In this document: positions 61,401 to 64,000 of the stretch, in pieces
Numbering within the stretch: position 1 is the first letter of the stretch
Layout of the letters: every line of letters begins with the position of its first letter
Assembly (NCBI GenBank): GCA_036345935.2
Contig: JADWOT020000003.1
Location: 12,808,524 to 12,872,523, forward strand
Direction: 5' to 3'
DNA: 64,000 bases
Source of the DNA: Taenia hydatigena
Taxonomy: Eukaryota; Platyhelminthes; Cestoda; Cyclophyllidea; Taeniidae
Notes under the pieces: generated by a model
The model's input: only the letters and a program-made list of their open reading frames with translations
The model's database searches: none
Told to the model about the DNA's origin: nothing
Program-made: the position numbers and the translations under genes

Positions 61401-64000
61401 GCATCGAATTCGCTTAAAACGCATGTTTTGCGTCATCCGGGACGTTTCTCGAAACAAATATCCCGATGGCAACAGCAGTTTTGGGTGGAGGAATACAATT
61501 GAAGGTCACTGCAAGTTTTGCCAGAGGTTCCAGGCAAAAGAGATTATTACGGACCATAAAAAGCCATGCTTGAGGCGGATAGTGCACACGATCCCCTTAA
61601 ATTTAGATTGCCATCATGCTTTCCCTCATCTAGACATCGATCATTTATATGCTTCCTTATAATTCATCCCGTGAAAACTGAATCAACAGAAATCACACTG
61701 GACCACGATTCTTTGCTTAGTATCACCTCCTTATTGGTGAGGTACTGTAGTAAGCAAAGCTGTACAAGTCTAGTGTGTGTCAGGTTTAGCTAGGATAGAC
61801 TAGACACGGCCATAATCAAACAAGCCTGAGCACTAGACATCTGACCCATTTGAACCCATGATGCTCGTCGCAACAAGTAGCGAACACCTCCTAAAATAAG
61901 GAAGTTTGAATTTTTCTCCAAATACAAGATACAAGAGGAGAGGTGGAAGGGGTGGTAGCATAACATACCCTTAATTTCTATTGTATCCATCCGTTTCAGC
62001 CTTCTGACTTCTCTGAAATGGCAAGTCGGAAGGCTGGGAGTGATGAGAAGATGGCAAGAGAGCCGACAGAAGTGAAGAATGAACAGATGACCGAATGCAA
62101 GGAGAAGACGAAGCGGGAGGGAGGCATTGAAGAATAACTGAATTATAAAGACGAAAGCTGGAAGCAAGATGGAAGGTATTAGATTATGCAGCATGTAAGG
62201 CAGCTTATCGCGATTCTGTGATAACCTTGATGTTTTCATTATTGGTTAGACCTTACTTTTTATAATTTGATAAGAAAATGACTGCGGGCAATCACTGAAT
62301 GGAATAAGCTGCCGCGTTTTAATTCTGACTAATCCTGAACCTGAGCGGACAAATGCATCGCAGCTCTGTATGCTTATGTTATTTGAGCTTTCTTTGCCAA
62401 AATGGGCTCATCAAATATAGGTTAGCCCTAAGCACAAATGTGAGCATTGTAGATGAAACCGGGAAAACCGATTACAGCTTTGTGCTGTTGCTAACTCACT
62501 TTTCGTATTGAAATCATTCTCATTACATTGCAACCATTCCTGTCTATTAAACGCTTTACAATAGAACTGCGATCTACAGGCACGGTAGCAAAATAACGCT
62601 TGATACCTAGTTTTACTTAACTCTAGAGAGAATGAAAGAAAATACGACGCAGTTAGGGTTCGCGTCCTCTTTCCCATTTTGGTCATAACACACCCTTTGT
62701 TTAGCTGCATAACCAAACCGCTATTGCTTTATAGGAGATAAACATAGAGTGCATCGAGCTGTGGCTAATTTGCTATTGTTTTACGAGTGTACCGTCTTGT
62801 GCATAAATTGGTATAAACCACCAGCTAAAAGTTAGTGCCAACTAGATATTTTCTATGCAGATGCAATAAGGCAAGCAGCTTTGTTATGGATAAGTCCTAT
62901 TCTCTACTTGCCTGGAAAGTTCCTAGCAGCAACCCTGTAACTGATAAATAACCTAAATTCTTATTCTAAGCGTAGCCTATAGATATTAGCATTGTAGTAA
63001 CTAGTGAAGTGATTTTTACTGTGCATTACTGATTAAGCTCTTGGGCTTAAGTTGTAAAGTCAAATAATCTAGCGAGTGGCTGTTCTTTCTTTATGCATGA
63101 CTGCGTGATTAAAAATCATAAGATACAGTTCATTCTGACCTGAGGTGTATTGAAGCGATGGTAAAGACGGGATTCCGGTTCCAAAACGTTCGTTGAATAG
63201 CTATGCTCAGCAAATTATGCTCAAATCAAACGAGGCGCATTTTTGTGGAGTTCAAGGCCCGCACAGCCACTTTCACTAAGTGATCTCGGGTAACTCGGAA
63301 AGGTTCACGTTGTTCTATAGGACGAGTTCCGCTTTTGCCAAAATCATGGCGTTTTAATGTCACAAAGGGTCTAATATATTACCGAGGAAGAAAGTAGTTA
63401 CCGCTAGTGACCCTCAAAATGATGAGGGAATTACTTGACTCGAAGACCTCTATACTTCACAAAAAAAATGCAAAATGCAGTTGATTATGCCTTAAAAGTC
63501 TCACGAGTCATAGGCATTATTGTGTTTTAAAGTGATTCGTGATCCATTTTATTCAATAAATGGAATCAAATGATTATGATTCACAAGCACTTTGTAAATA
63601 AGAACCCATTACTACTACTATTTATGCTGTCAAATCAAACAATTTTGTAAAATTGATTCTGCATTTTACTTATCCACATATTTAAATAGAATGCGATAAC
63701 AACGCTTTTTAGCCATTCTTTCTAAGCGTCACCCCTCCTTCTAATCCAGCAATGGATCTCCCATCTCCACTGCAGTTATGGCTCACGTTGCTTATCATCA
63801 GACCGTGCTACATCGCACACTAGGCACTCATTTGCACAAAGCTCTCCCTGCGGCATAAAATTAATAATAAGACTATATTGCATATCTATATTGTTTTATA
63901 ATTGGGCAAATTCTTGTGTTTTCTGTTGATATCTGGGCATTAAAGACTTATATTTCTTAAAAGGTGCGCATATTTGCTTGAAGTATGCAAGAAAAGCGTT
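55474..64000. other. unassigned AT-rich sequence
   Basis: No gene, RNA or clear repeat. The largest ORF, 61790-62239 (-, 149 codons), again sits on a pyrimidine-rich strand and reads as Leu/Phe/Ile/Ser-rich without a motif. 62.7-64.0 kb is nearly ORF-free. Confidence 0.5.

Overview
This is a eukaryotic, AT-rich, gene-poor window with no bacterial-style operons. It is dominated by repeats and degraded sequence. Most ORFs over 60 codons look like chance ORFs or repeat read-through. The best organism clue is a CDK1-like gene family with introns of only 31-33 nt, next to longer introns of 42-197 nt. Very short introns like these, together with a Ty3/gypsy-type retrotransposon and kilobase satellite arrays, fit a parasitic flatworm (a tapeworm is plausible). 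That assignment is inference; no gene fixes the species.

Layout. (1) About 1.5-3.3 kb is a tandem array of a 53-bp unit (subfamily A). (2) 3.3-9.4 kb is mostly unassigned, with a few weak exon-like islands on the minus strand. (3) 9438-9987 is an assembly gap of 550 N. (4) 9988-12030 is a second 53-bp array (subfamily B) with 38 full monomers, clear higher-order structure and a CACGTG palindrome in most monomers. A and B have the same period and can be aligned along their whole length, so they are diverged branches of one satellite family. (5) 15832-20230 is a Ty3/gypsy LTR retrotransposon on the minus strand, bounded by 228-bp LTRs (six differences) and a 4-bp ATAC target duplication. It has a tRNA-Leu-type primer site, protease, reverse transcriptase, RNase H and an integrase with an intact D,D(35)E triad. 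It is dead in cis: two stops and frameshifts interrupt pol, and the reverse transcriptase catalytic aspartates are deleted. Exon-like ORFs of unknown identity lie on both sides of it (15.4-15.7 kb and 20.6-21.0 kb).

(6) The most informative find is a pair of CDK1-like kinase pseudogenes in inverted orientation: 21999-23585 (+) and 31844-33404 (-). Intron positions, and several exon lengths, are conserved between them, so they come from DNA-level duplication and not retroposition. Both share a C-terminal extension of about 80 codons beyond the usual CDK1 end, encoded partly by an extra last exon. They are broken by different mutations. Neither copy can make a normal kinase as assembled. (7) From 33.4 kb to the end I recognise no gene. 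There is one weak C2-domain-like exon near 50.6 kb and a few long but unconvincing ORFs (54.8-55.5 kb). I saw no tRNA, rRNA or CRISPR.
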